Positions 5,984 to 14,739 of a stretch of DNA of 44,706 nucleotides are shown here, in pieces (position 1 is the stretch's first letter; every line of letters begins with the position of its first letter). Both the position numbers and the translations under genes were made by a program. Below the pieces are notes generated by a model, which ran no database searches, was not told the origin of the DNA, and was given only the letters and a program-made list of their open reading frames with translations. The DNA is from JBNKFQ01 sp050289385 (GTDB taxonomy: Bacteria > Pseudomonadota > Gammaproteobacteria > Pseudomonadales > Porticoccaceae). The stretch lies in the NCBI GenBank assembly GCA_050289385.1, contig JBNKFQ010000143.1:1-44706 (forward strand). Reading direction: 5' to 3'.

Positions 5984-8575
5984 ATGACTGCACATCAGAC
6001 CCCGCTGGACCAGCACACGCCCATGATGCAGCAATACTTGCGCATCAAGGCTGAACACCCCAATGAATTGGTGTTCTACCGCATGGGTGACTTTTATGAA
6101 GTGTTTTTTGACGACGCCAAAAAAGCAGCACAATTGCTTGACGTAACCCTGACTGCCCGCGGCAAGTCAGGCAACAACCCGATCCCGATGGCGGGAGTAC
6201 CCTACCATTCTGTAGAGGGTTACCTGGCACGGCTGGTAAAACAGGGCGTTTCCGTCGCCATTTGTGAACAGATTGGTGATCCCGCGACCAGCAAAGGCCC
6301 TGTAGAGCGCAAGGTAGTACGCATTGTTACGCCGGGAACCATCAGCGACGAAGCCTTGCTTGAGGAGCGCCAGGACAATTTGCTGGCTGCCATAGCTAGC
6401 CAGGGTGACTTCTTCGGAATTGCAACTCTGGATATCGGCAGTGGACGCCTGCAAGTTCTGGAAGTGATCGGGACAGATGCCTTGCTGGGTGAACTGCAAA
6501 GACTTAACCCCGCCGAACTGCTGGTCAGCGAAGACTTTTCTCATTTCGATATAATTGAGCAACGCAAGGGCGTGCGTCGCCGCCCCCCATGGGAATACGA
6601 CGCGGAAACTGCCCGTCGACAGCTCACCGACCAATTTGGCACCAAAGATCTGGCGGGATTCGGATGTGAAGATCTGCAAATTGCCATTCCCGCCGCTGGC
6701 TGCCTTCTGCAATACGCCAAAGAGACCCAGCGTACCGATCTGCCCCATATTCGCGGCATCGTGACAGAAAACCGGGATGACAGCGTCGTGCTCGATGCAG
6801 CCACACGCCGCAACCTGGAGATCGACTGCAACCTCAATGGCAGCACCGAACACACCCTGCTCGAAGTGATGGATAGCACCTCTACTGCCATGGGTAGCCG
6901 TTTATTGCGGCGTTGGCTGAACAGGCCCTTGCGCAACCTGGACATATTGCGCAATCGTCAACAGGCCATTGCACAGTTGCGCGATAACTACCGCTATGAG
7001 GAACTGGCTGAATCTCTGCGCCTTGTTGGTGATATGGAGCGCATTCTGGGGCGCGTAGCTCTGCGTTCAGCACGACCGCGCGACCTGACGCGCCTGAATA
7101 GTTCGCTCGCCACACTGCCACAAATACAGCAGATTCTGAACCAGTGTGATGCCCGGCAATTGCAGCAACTCAGCACCGAGGCTGGTGAGTTCCCGGATAT
7201 TGTAGCGCTGCTGGAGCAAGCCATTACAGACAATCCACCGGTGGTGATCCGCGACGGCGGCGTGATTGCCGAAGGTTACGACAACGAACTCGATGAACTG
7301 CGTAATATCAGTTCCAATGCTGGCGATTTTCTGGTGCAGATGGAAACCCGCGAACGTGAACGTACGGGTATTCCAACACTAAAGGTAGGTTACAACCGGG
7401 TGCACGGTTACTACATTGAAATCTCACGCGCCCAGTCAGAACGAGCACCAGCAGAGTACATTCGCCGTCAAACCCTGAAAAATGCCGAACGCTTCATTAC
7501 ACCCGAACTGAAAGAGTTTGAAGACAAGGCCCTGTCCGCGAAAAGCCGCGCACTGGCTCGTGAGAAAGCACTTTACGATGCGCTGATCGAAACGCTGAAC
7601 GAACGACTTGCCGAATTGCAAATGTGTGCGGCAGCTGTAGCAGAGCTAGATGTTCTGGCAAACCTGGCAGAACGTTCCGAAAGTATGAACCTGGTACAAC
7701 CGGAGCTGTCTGACGAAGCCGGTTTTGCCATTCGCGCCGGTCGCCACCCGGTGGTTGAGAGGGTGCTGGACACACCCTTCGTAGCCAACGACCTTATATT
7801 GCACGACAAACGCAGAATGCTGGTGATTACCGGCCCCAACATGGGCGGTAAATCAACATACATGAGGCAAGCCGCACTGATTGTTCTGTTGGCTCATATC
7901 GGCAGTAACGTTCCCGCAGAAAGTGCCTCCATTGGTCTTGTAGACCGTGTATTCACGCGCATTGGCTCGTCTGATGATTTGGCCGGGGGCCGCTCAACCT
8001 TTATGGTGGAAATGACAGAAACCGCCAACATTCTCCACAATGCCAGTGATCGAAGCCTGGTGCTGATGGACGAAATTGGCCGTGGCACCAGCACGTTTGA
8101 CGGCTTATCGCTGGCCTGGGCCTGCGCTGTTCACCTGGCAAGCCAGGTCAGGGCGTTTACCCTGTTTGCCACCCACTATTTTGAGCTGACCGCATTGCCA
8201 GACAAGGTTGCCGATGTTGCCAACGTGCACCTCGACGCGACCGAATACAACGACGGCATTGTGTTTTTACACGCAGTGCAGGAGGGGCCGGCAAGCCAGA
8301 GCTACGGCATTCAGGTGGCCCGGCTTGCGGGTCTGCCGGATTCCGTGCTCGATCTGGCACGCCAGGAACTGGCAACACTGGAAGCGGGCAGTCACACCGT
8401 CGTATCTCCACCGGAAGCAAAAACAACCGCATACCAGCCAGCGCAAAGTGACCTGTTTGGCGACGATATCTCAGAACGGGTACGCAAGGCAGTGGAAGCT
8501 GTTGATCCCGACGAGACCTCACCCAGACAAGCTCTGGAAAAGCTGTACGATTTGCGCCGGTTACTCAAGCCGTAG
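5984..8575 (+). CDS. mutS: DNA mismatch repair protein MutS
   Basis: An 863-residue mismatch sensor ATPase. The mismatch-binding motif F-Y-E is at residues 37-39 (GDFYEVFF); the N-terminal domain continues with YLARLVKQGVSVAICEQIGDP. The clamp and lever segment includes YNRVHGYYIEISRAQ. The ATPase domain has Walker A GPNMGGKST, Walker B LMDEIGRGTSTFDG and ATHYFELT. A beta-clamp binding motif QSDLF lies at about residues 821-825. ATG at 5984 gives the usual MutS start; an upstream TTG at 5957 is less likely. It is the first plus-strand gene after pncC, followed by fdxA. Confidence 0.98.
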   Translation: MTAHQTPLDQHTPMMQQYLRIKAEHPNELVFYRMGDFYEVFFDDAKKAAQLLDVTLTARGKSGNNPIPMAGVPYHSVEGYLARLVKQGVSVAICEQIGDPATSKGPVERKVVRIVTPGTISDEALLEERQDNLLAAIASQGDFFGIATLDIGSGRLQVLEVIGTDALLGELQRLNPAELLVSEDFSHFDIIEQRKGVRRRPPWEYDAETARRQLTDQFGTKDLAGFGCEDLQIAIPAAGCLLQYAKETQRTDLPHIRGIVTENRDDSVVLDAATRRNLEIDCNLNGSTEHTLLEVMDSTSTAMGSRLLRRWLNRPLRNLDILRNRQQAIAQLRDNYRYEELAESLRLVGDMERILGRVALRSARPRDLTRLNSSLATLPQIQQILNQCDARQLQQLSTEAGEFPDIVALLEQAITDNPPVVIRDGGVIAEGYDNELDELRNISSNAGDFLVQMETRERERTGIPTLKVGYNRVHGYYIEISRAQSERAPAEYIRRQTLKNAERFITPELKEFEDKALSAKSRALAREKALYDALIETLNERLAELQMCAAAVAELDVLANLAERSESMNLVQPELSDEAGFAIRAGRHPVVERVLDTPFVANDLILHDKRRMLVITGPNMGGKSTYMRQAALIVLLAHIGSNVPAESASIGLVDRVFTRIGSSDDLAGGRSTFMVEMTETANILHNASDRSLVLMDEIGRGTSTFDGLSLAWACAVHLASQVRAFTLFATHYFELTALPDKVADVANVHLDATEYNDGIVFLHAVQEGPASQSYGIQVARLAGLPDSVLDLARQELATLEAGSHTVVSPPEAKTTAYQPAQSDLFGDDISERVRKAVEAVDPDETSPRQALEKLYDLRRLLKP

Positions 8576-8620
8576 CGCTCCTTCAAGGTGATAACCAATT
8601 ATCAACAGGCAGCGAGAGCC

Positions 8621-8629
8621 TGATATAAT
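8621..8629 (+). promoter_or_regulatory. Extended -10 promoter of fdxA
   Basis: TGATATAAT carries a consensus TATAAT with the upstream TG of an extended -10 element, about 50 bases before the fdxA ATG. There is no good -35. A short dyad (CAGGC and GCCTG, 8606-8622) lies just upstream and could be an operator; that is speculation. Confidence 0.5.
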
Positions 8630-8677
8630 CTCGCCGCATTGTCGGTTTGTCATGAGTTGAATGCTGGAGACGCAGAT

Positions 8678-9001
8678 ATGACGTTTGTTGTGGGTGAAAA
8701 TTGCATCAAGTGCAAGTACACAGATTGTGTAGAGGTCTGCCCTGTAGATTGCTTTTACGAAGGCCCGAATTTTCTGGTTATTCACCCGGACGAATGTATC
8801 GACTGCGCATTGTGTGAGCCGGAATGCCCCGCCCAGGCAATTTTTGCTGAAGATGAGGTACCTGAGGGCCAGCAAGTTTTTATTGAACTCAATGCCGAAC
8901 TGGCCGAGCAATGGGACAATATCACCGAGAAGAAAGACCCGCCGGCAGATGCGACAGAATGGGATGGCAAACCGGGGAAGCTGGAATTACTGGAGCGTTA
9001 G
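8678..9001 (+). CDS. fdxA: 7Fe ferredoxin FdxA
   Basis: A 107-residue ferredoxin of the Azotobacter FdI type. The N-terminal cluster-binding cysteines are in MTFVVGENCIKCKYTDCVEVCPVDCFYEGPNF, where the modified C-x7-C spacing marks the 3Fe-4S site, and CIDCALCEPECPAQAIF binds the 4Fe-4S cluster. Length matches FdI (106). The ATG at 8678 has GGAG nine bases upstream. It is placed between mutS and rpoS as in pseudomonads and runs convergent to rpoS. Confidence 0.96.
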   Translation: MTFVVGENCIKCKYTDCVEVCPVDCFYEGPNFLVIHPDECIDCALCEPECPAQAIFAEDEVPEGQQVFIELNAELAEQWDNITEKKDPPADATEWDGKPGKLELLER

Positions 9002-9037
9002 CCGGGCGCTCGACGAAGATACGTGCTGAAAATATCG

Positions 9038-9157
9038 GTTATTGCTCCGCTCGGCCCCGCATACAGGCACGGAGCGCACCCCGGCAGGTAAAACACTTGC
9101 CCTTCCAACTTCCAACTTCCAACTTCCAACTTCCAACTTCCAACTTCCAACTTCCAA
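9038..9157. repeat. One-armed heptamer element between fdxA and rpoS
   Basis: Eight exact tandem copies of CTTCCAA (9102-9157) end 5 bases before the rpoS stop codon. The shared core occurs in reverse at 9038-9055 (reverse complement GCCGAGCGGAGCAATAAC), about 46 bases from the array. No second arm was found. In Pseudomonas the small RNA rsmZ occupies this spacer; no such gene is visible here. Confidence 0.85.
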
Positions 9158-9162
9158 CAAGA

Positions 9163-10068
9163 TTATTCCTCAAACAGGGTTTCACTACTCAGCCCCTGCC
9201 GCTGCAATATTTCCCTGAGCCGGCGCAAAGCCTCGACCTGTATCTGACGAACACGCTCACGCGTCAGGCCGATCTCGCGACCCACTTCTTCCAGGGTGGA
9301 AATCTCGTGGCCCTGCAAACCAAAGCGCCGCGCTATCACTTCCCGTTGTTTTTCAGGCAGCTCACCAAGCCACGCCTCAAGAGAACTGACCAGATCGCCA
9401 TCTTCAACCAGCTCTTCCGGGTCAGAGCGATGCTGGTCGGCAATGGATTCCACCAGTGTTTTGTCATTGTCCCGCCCCATCGGTATATCGACTGAACTGA
9501 CCCGCTCATTTAGCCCCAGCATACGATGTACATCGCCGACGGGTTTACCCACCAGTCCAGCAATCTCGTCAGCGGAAGGATCATGATCCAGCTCCTGAGA
9601 CAGTTTGCGAGCCGCCCGCAGGTAGATATTCATTTCCTTTACCACATGAATTGGCAATCGAATCGTTCGCGTTTGATTCATCAGAGCGCGCTCGATCGTC
9701 TGCCGTATCCACCAGGTGGCATAGGTTGAAAATCGATACCCCAGCTCCGGGTCAAACTTTTCGACAGCGCGCATCAGGCCGAGGTTGCCCTCTTCAATCA
9801 GGTCCAGAAGTGTCAGGCCACGATTAACATACCGGCGGGCAATCTTCACAACCAGGCGCAAGTTGCTTTCAATCATACGCTGGCGGGACGCCTGGTCACC
9901 CTTGCGGACCTTGCGGGAATAAAAGACCTCTTCTTCTGCTGTAAGCAAAGGCACAAAGCCAATTTCCTTCATATAAAGGCTGGCAGCATCCAGTACCTGT
10001 TCAGAGCGTTCGAAGGTTTCCCCTTCTTCCTCTTTTTTTTTCCGCTCCAAAAAATCATCATCGAGCAT
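9163..10068 (-). CDS. rpoS: RNA polymerase sigma factor RpoS
   Basis: A 301-residue stationary-phase sigma factor. The sigma-70 regions are clear: 1.2 (DAASLYMKEIGFVPLLTAEEEV), 2 (RMIESNLRLVVKIARRYVNRGLTLLDLIEEGNLGLMRAVEKFD and YRFSTYATWWIRQTIERAL), 3 (PIHVVKEMNIYLRAARKL) and 4 (LPEKQREVIARRFGL and LTRERVRQIQVEALRRLREIL). The D-N-D-K-T-L segment after region 3 fits RpoS rather than RpoD. The N-terminus is about 30 residues shorter than in E. coli or Pseudomonas RpoS (330-334). AAGGGG lies eight bases before the ATG. It lies downstream of nlpD, whose coding region often holds the rpoS promoter. Confidence 0.95.
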   Translation of the reverse strand: MLDDDFLERKKKEEEGETFERSEQVLDAASLYMKEIGFVPLLTAEEEVFYSRKVRKGDQASRQRMIESNLRLVVKIARRYVNRGLTLLDLIEEGNLGLMRAVEKFDPELGYRFSTYATWWIRQTIERALMNQTRTIRLPIHVVKEMNIYLRAARKLSQELDHDPSADEIAGLVGKPVGDVHRMLGLNERVSSVDIPMGRDNDKTLVESIADQHRSDPEELVEDGDLVSSLEAWLGELPEKQREVIARRFGLQGHEISTLEEVGREIGLTRERVRQIQVEALRRLREILQRQGLSSETLFEE

Positions 10069-10276
10069 ACATCGAACCCCTTACGATTTTTTGTCTGTCG
10101 ATCGTTCTTCCGTGATTTGGCTGTTGCGCGCGTCCAACATTACCACTTTCCGGTAGTTTGTCCAGTATTTGAGAGCCTTTTGTCGGCTTAACAGCCCGTT
10201 GAATTACCCGTCGATATACCAACGAAACGTAGGACAATTTATGTAACAAACAGTTTTATCCCGGTAGCAACTGATA

Positions 10277-11092
10277 TCAGGGCAATAACCCCAATGGGTT
10301 TACGGCTTTTCCATCCCGGCGTATTTCAAAATAGAGGCGGTTGGGTTTTTCAGGGCCGCCCCCCAGTTCTGCGATTTGCTGACCGACCCCAACCACCTGA
10401 CCTTCCTTTACCAATATTCGCCGGTTGTGTGCATACGCACTTAAATACACATCACTGTGTTTAACAATAATTAACCTGCCATAGCCCCTCAGCCCGCTCC
10501 CTGCATAAACCACCACCCCCGGAGCAGCTGCATTAACAGCACTGCCCAGCTTTCCGTGAATGTAAATACCTTTAAATACTCTGCTTGCATCGTAATATCT
10601 CTCTACCTCGCCTTTTGCGGGCCATTGCCATTTCCAGGTTTTTGGCAATACCGGCGTTGTATTCTTTACGGCAGACACAGTGGAGTTTTGTCTGGCTTTT
10701 GCCTGCCTCTCTGGTGGCGGCGTTTTAGGTTGCGACCGTTTTACTACCCGGGTTTCTGACTCTTTACCGGTATTGGACGAACGACTTGTTGTCTTCCTCA
10801 CAGGAACTGCCCGCTTTATTACCCGGCTCGTATCCAGCGTCAGTCGTTGCCCAGTGTAAATGGTGTACGGTTTTGAAATACCGTTGGCCAGTGCCAGCTT
10901 CTGGTAATCGAGCTCGTACCGCCAGGCAATGGAAAACAGGGTTTCCCCTTTTGAAACCTCATGAAAATTTATACGCTCTGAAGGAGGCTGCGGACGGCTG
11001 ATTATAGGAGCGGAAGAATGAGAGCCACAGCCCGAGACCAGAACAGGCAAAAAAATCGACAGCAGATATAAAATTCTTGTTCTGTTTATCAA
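10277..11092 (-). CDS. nlpD: Lipoprotein NlpD, amidase activator (LysM + degenerate LytM)
   Basis: A 271-residue lipoprotein. A signal peptide ends at the lipobox LVSGC with Cys22. A LysM domain follows (HEVSKGETLFSIAWRYELDYQKLALANGI), then a basic Ser/Thr/Pro linker and a C-terminal LytM domain (WQWPAKGEVERYYD to the end). The zinc residues are absent: IHGK replaces the H-x3-D motif and RLYFEI replaces H-x-H. That is the NlpD/EnvC type, which activates cell-wall amidases at the septum rather than cleaving. The start is a TTG with no clear ribosome site, so it is uncertain. It lies 9 bases after the DUF368 gene and upstream of rpoS. Confidence 0.92.
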   Translation of the reverse strand: MINRTRILYLLSIFLPVLVSGCGSHSSAPIISRPQPPSERINFHEVSKGETLFSIAWRYELDYQKLALANGISKPYTIYTGQRLTLDTSRVIKRAVPVRKTTSRSSNTGKESETRVVKRSQPKTPPPERQAKARQNSTVSAVKNTTPVLPKTWKWQWPAKGEVERYYDASRVFKGIYIHGKLGSAVNAAAPGVVVYAGSGLRGYGRLIIVKHSDVYLSAYAHNRRILVKEGQVVGVGQQIAELGGGPEKPNRLYFEIRRDGKAVNPLGLLP

Positions 11093-11101
11093 TTTTATAT
11101 G

Positions 11102-12037
11102 TCAGACACGTTCACGTTTACCACCAATGTATTCCAATCCAAGCACCAGAGCAATGCCCAGCAACATTAATATAATGGCCGGCACTGTCTGCGGGTCAAC
11201 ACCATACAATTCACCATATTGCCATGGCATAAGATTTTCCTGGGCCAGCACAATCTCTTTACCTGAGGCAGTAAACATGACTTCCAGAGAATTTTTCCAG
11301 GGCCAAACAATAGTTAACGACCCCACCAGAAAACCGACCAGCACAGATAATGTGATGCTGTGGTAATGATTCAACAACCAGGAAAGTATACGGGAAAAAG
11401 ACAGCAAACCAAAAACACAACCCAGACCAAAACAAATTAAAACGGGAAAGTTCATTACAGTTATTGCTTCAATCAATATCGGATACATACCAATTAACAC
11501 AAGAATGAAGCTACCGGAAATACCGGGCAAAATCATCGCACAAATCGCTAACGCCCCAGCACCAAACACAAGCAGAAGACCATCTGACACGATAGCCGGA
11601 GGCACAAAAAAAAGCGTGCCTGCAAGAGTGGTGCCTACCAGTAATCCCAGCCATTCAGGCCAGTACCAGTGATTCAGGACACGTGCAATCCAGATAATGG
11701 ATGCAATAATTAACCCAAAGAAAAAAGACCACACCAATAGTGGGTATTGATCCATTCCATAATTAACGAGCTGGGCCAGAGAGAAAATGCTGCAAAGTAT
11801 TCCTGCAACCAAAGACAACAAAAAATTACCATTGATGGAACGCCAGAATGCCCCGGGCCCCTCTCTGAGCAACACGCGCAAGGATGTAATATTTATTGAT
11901 TTGATCGATTGCAACAACTCTTCATAAATACCGCTGATAAAGGCTATCGTGCCTCCTGAAACACCAGGTACAACATCTGCTGCCCCCATGGCAACGCCTT
12001 TCAAAAACAATAAGATATAGTCTATGGGTCGACGCAT
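11102..12037 (-). CDS. DUF368 membrane protein, probable undecaprenyl-phosphate translocase
   Basis: A 311-residue polytopic membrane protein with about eight to nine hydrophobic segments. The family signature is KGVAMGAADVVPGVSGGTIAFISGIYE near the N-terminus, with the internally related MILPGISGSFILVLIGMY about 150 residues later, suggesting an inverted or duplicated fold. DUF368 (PopT) proteins have been reported to return undecaprenyl phosphate to the cytosolic face. It is inserted between pcm and nlpD, which are adjacent in many relatives. The ATG at 12035-12037 is the natural start. Confidence 0.88.
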   Translation of the reverse strand: MRRPIDYILLFLKGVAMGAADVVPGVSGGTIAFISGIYEELLQSIKSINITSLRVLLREGPGAFWRSINGNFLLSLVAGILCSIFSLAQLVNYGMDQYPLLVWSFFFGLIIASIIWIARVLNHWYWPEWLGLLVGTTLAGTLFFVPPAIVSDGLLLVFGAGALAICAMILPGISGSFILVLIGMYPILIEAITVMNFPVLICFGLGCVFGLLSFSRILSWLLNHYHSITLSVLVGFLVGSLTIVWPWKNSLEVMFTASGKEIVLAQENLMPWQYGELYGVDPQTVPAIILMLLGIALVLGLEYIGGKRERV

Positions 12038-12177
12038 TAATTTTACCCTGGTTTCAGAATCAGAGATTTTTTTCAGAGGGAGCGGTTAATATTTCGTTTT
12101 TATTACCGTTATTCGTCAAGGTCACTCACTGCACTAAATCTTGCAATTTTTCGCTGGCCACAAACGAGATGCAAGCA

Positions 12178-12211
12178 ATGCCAGTCAACGCTCTGTGCCA
12201 CTCAACGCTCT
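12178..12211. repeat. 17-base direct repeat across the pcm stop codon
   Basis: ATGCCAGTCAACGCTCT (12178-12194) is followed at once by GTGCCACTCAACGCTCT (12195-12211), 15 of 17 identical. The pcm stop codon (12202-12204) lies in the second copy, which also encodes the last residues. Confidence 0.7.
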
Positions 12212-12888
12212 ATACCGCTAAGCAACGGCACAAAGCGCACTTTTTCTACCACATCTTCGGTAAAATTCTGGCTATCACCATCGCGTATAATCACACGCAG
12301 TTCCTGATGCCCTTCCGGTCCTACCGGAATAACCAGAATGCCTCCGGGAGCCAACTGGCGCAGCAGATCTTGCGGCACTTCACGAGGCGCCGCTGTGCTG
12401 ATGATGGCGTCGTAAGGCGCATAATCTTCCCAACCAAAATCACCATCAGACAACGCGGCTATTACGTTGCGATACCCCAAACGGCGCAGCAAGTCACGAG
12501 CGCGAACCAGCAGCGGCTGAATACGTTCAATGGTATATACGCGGTCAACCAGCTGCGCCAATATAGTCGCCTGATACCCGGATCCGGTGCCAATTTCAAG
12601 AACCTTGCGCGGAGGCCCCTGATCCGGCATCTTGTGCTCGACCAGCAGTTCGGTCATGCGCGCAACAATATAGGGCTGTGAAAGCGTTTGTTTGTGGCCA
12701 ATCGGCAGTGCTGTATCTTCGTAAGCACGATGGGCCAGCGCTTCGTCGAGGAAGAGGTGACGCGGCGTATCGCGAATGGCATTCAATACGCGCTGGTTGG
12801 TAATACCCTGGTCCCTGAGCCTTTGAATCAGACGATCACGCGTACGTTGTGACGTCATACCAATACCGCCTCGCTCAATGGTGTTCAC
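12202..12888 (-). CDS. pcm: Protein-L-isoaspartate O-methyltransferase
   Basis: A 228-residue SAM-dependent repair enzyme that methylates isoaspartyl residues of aged proteins. Motifs are TPRHLFLDEALAHRAYEDTALPIGHKQTLSQPYIVARMTELL, the SAM-binding VLEIGTGSGYQATILAQL and VYTIERIQPL, and DAIISTAAPREVP. GTG at 12886-12888 has AGGAG six bases upstream; ATG at 12856-12858 (MTSQRT) is the start seen in Pseudomonas and is a real alternative. surE, normally just upstream and often overlapping, is missing; the upstream spacer holds a heptamer inverted repeat. Confidence 0.95.
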   Translation of the reverse strand: MNTIERGGIGMTSQRTRDRLIQRLRDQGITNQRVLNAIRDTPRHLFLDEALAHRAYEDTALPIGHKQTLSQPYIVARMTELLVEHKMPDQGPPRKVLEIGTGSGYQATILAQLVDRVYTIERIQPLLVRARDLLRRLGYRNVIAALSDGDFGWEDYAPYDAIISTAAPREVPQDLLRQLAPGGILVIPVGPEGHQELRVIIRDGDSQNFTEDVVEKVRFVPLLSGIER

Positions 12889-12907
12889 CCGCCACTCCTG
12901 ACTTTAC

Positions 12908-13127
<220 letters not shown>

Positions 13128-13131
13128 CCCC

Positions 13132-14154
13132 TCACCTTCCACCAAGGCCAAGAACTATACCATGTGCGGCGTCTGGAGTGGTCACTCTGACCAGCTCTCT
13201 TAAGACTGATGTAGCAAAATGCCCTGGCAACAAGGAAAAATCGAGAACTACATCACCGGATTTGATCTTCCAATTGAACTCTTCGGGGATCAAAACCAGC
13301 GGTCGCCGCTCCTGTGCCAGACCACTGTGTTCCAGCGCGTTACCCCAACCAGGCAAGGTATCAATAACCTGCTGCTCAAGGTCACTGACAGCAGATACAG
13401 CTGTTGATCTGCCACGCCCCCACAAAGCACCCTCCGGGCGAGCTTCACTTTCCATAGCGACGTTCCAGGTGCCCCGCTCTACCCTTGTCGCCAGAATTCT
13501 GTTAAACACCCATGATCGGCCTGCAGAGAGATACAAGCCCTGATCTCTTTTGCGCGGTTCACCTCTTCTGCTCTTACGCGCACCGTTTACAAAGCGACGT
13601 TCAAACTCAATCAGGTTATTACAATCGTGGCCAAAACGTTGCTCACCGTAATAATTCGGAACTCCGGAAACAGCGATATGCCGCAGCCGTTGCTCGAAGT
13701 CGGCTTTAGCTACGCTGCACTGACGCAGGCGAATAACAAAATGGTTAGCCCGATGATCGCCACGACGTAATTTGCGAGAATGACGTCGACTGGCAAGCAA
13801 CTCTACGCCTTCAATCTGCGACAGTAACGAGAGGTCCGGGTCCCGTTTTGGCAAGTACAGGCTGAACCACTGGCTGGTAACTGCACGACGATCTTTCATA
13901 CCGCTGAAGCCAATGTCCACAGGCTCTATACCAGCCAATGCTGCCAGCTGCTCTGCGACCCAGCGAGTATTCTGATTGCGCTTGCGCAAATGCAAAAACA
14001 GGTGTTCGCCCGAACCTTCCGGTTTAAAGCCCAACTCTTCATCCACCACAAAGTCTTCGGGCCGGGTGCGAAAGTGGGCGGTGCCCAACGGCCCACCCCA
14101 TGCGTGAGGAAACTCCAGAGAAAAAATCATCGGATCAGCTGGCTCGACACCCAT
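13132..14154 (-). CDS. truD: tRNA pseudouridine(13) synthase TruD
   Basis: A 340-residue enzyme that makes pseudouridine 13 in tRNA-Glu. Motifs are RTRPEDFVVDEELGFKPEGSGEHLFLHLRKRNQNT, FSGMKDRRAVTSQWFS with the catalytic aspartate in GMKDR, VPNYYGEQRFG and the C-terminal LLPGHFATSVLRELV. The stretch around residues 205-235 (ERGTWNVAMESEARPEGALW) falls in the variable insertion domain. The ATG lies 4 bases after the ispF stop; an in-frame ATG eight codons on (MIFSLEF) is also possible. The gene ends 5 bases from a heptamer array. Confidence 0.95.
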   Translation of the reverse strand: MGVEPADPMIFSLEFPHAWGGPLGTAHFRTRPEDFVVDEELGFKPEGSGEHLFLHLRKRNQNTRWVAEQLAALAGIEPVDIGFSGMKDRRAVTSQWFSLYLPKRDPDLSLLSQIEGVELLASRRHSRKLRRGDHRANHFVIRLRQCSVAKADFEQRLRHIAVSGVPNYYGEQRFGHDCNNLIEFERRFVNGARKSRRGEPRKRDQGLYLSAGRSWVFNRILATRVERGTWNVAMESEARPEGALWGRGRSTAVSAVSDLEQQVIDTLPGWGNALEHSGLAQERRPLVLIPEEFNWKIKSGDVVLDFSLLPGHFATSVLRELVRVTTPDAAHGIVLGLGGR

Positions 14155-14157
14155 CGT

Positions 14158-14652
14158 TCAATACTTGGGGCCGGTTGACGTTTGGGCGTCGAGTAAGACC
14201 ACGGCATGACAGGCTATGCCCTCGCCACGCCCTTCGAACCCGAGTTTTTCGGTGGTCGTGGCTTTAATATTGATCTGATCAGATACTACGCCCAGGTCAC
14301 TGGCCAAATTCTGCTCCATAGCCGGTATATGCGGTGCCATTTTTGGCTGTTGGGCGACGAGGGTGATATCGGCATTACTCAGGCGCCAGCCTTCCTGTGT
14401 CAGCAAATCACAGACATGTCGCAATAACTCACGGCTATCAATACCAAGGTATTGCGGGTCATTGTCGGGAAAATGTCGACCGATATCGCCGAGCGCTGCG
14501 GCGCCAAGCAGAGCATCACACAACGCATGAATCAGTACGTCACCATCTGAGTGCGCGACAAAACCTCTATCGCAGGGAACGGCCACCCCCCCGATCATGA
14601 GGTGATCGCCAGGCCCAAAGGCATGAACATCGTAACCCTGGCCGATTCTCAT
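14158..14652 (-). CDS. ispF: 2-C-methyl-D-erythritol 2,4-cyclodiphosphate synthase
   Basis: A 164-residue MEP-pathway enzyme. The zinc-binding start is MRIGQGYDVHAF (D and H of DVH), with GFVAHSDGDVLIHALCDALLGAAALGDIG, DITLVAQQPKMAPHI and NIKATTTEKLGFEGRGEGIACHAV. ATG at 14650-14652 is chosen from the conserved family start. The C-terminal tail DAQTSTGPKY after VVLL is 7-8 residues longer than usual and is coded by sequence resembling the heptamer arrays (GTTGACG, TTTGGGC, GTCGAGT on the plus strand). Adjacent to ispD and truD. Confidence 0.96.
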   Translation of the reverse strand: MRIGQGYDVHAFGPGDHLMIGGVAVPCDRGFVAHSDGDVLIHALCDALLGAAALGDIGRHFPDNDPQYLGIDSRELLRHVCDLLTQEGWRLSNADITLVAQQPKMAPHIPAMEQNLASDLGVVSDQINIKATTTEKLGFEGRGEGIACHAVVLLDAQTSTGPKY

Positions 14653-14676
14653 GGCCTGGCCCGGGCAAATTGGCCT

Positions 14677-14702
14677 GACGTCGAACACCGGACGTCGAAC
14701 GC
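14677..14702. repeat. Short heptamer array between ispF and ispD
   Basis: Units GACGTCG, AACACCG, GACGTCG and AACGC in register. It resembles one arm of the larger elements. A possible partner in the ispF tail at 14169-14193 (starting GGCCGG) is in the same rather than inverted orientation, so no hairpin is formed. Moderate evidence only. Confidence 0.45.
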
Positions 14703-14739
14703 AATCAAGCTGCTATTCATAATGACACGTTTCTCACTG

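Noticed and set aside
9102..9157. CRISPR-like array
   Set aside because: Repeats are contiguous 7-mers with no spacers and no cas genes are present.
9001..9163. An rsmZ-type small RNA gene between rpoS and fdxA
   Set aside because: The position fits Pseudomonas, but no promoter, stem-loop series with exposed GGA, or terminator was found on either strand; the spacer is a repeat element.
10058..10249. A 63-codon open frame between nlpD and rpoS
   Set aside because: It overlaps the rpoS ribosome site and start, has no ribosome site of its own and no recognisable protein features; more likely the rpoS leader.
13420..13480. Repeat-derived insertion within truD (GTWNVAMESEA segment)
   Set aside because: The text resembles heptamer sequence slightly (GGAACGTCGC), but no 7-base period is visible and the position is the normal variable domain of TruD.
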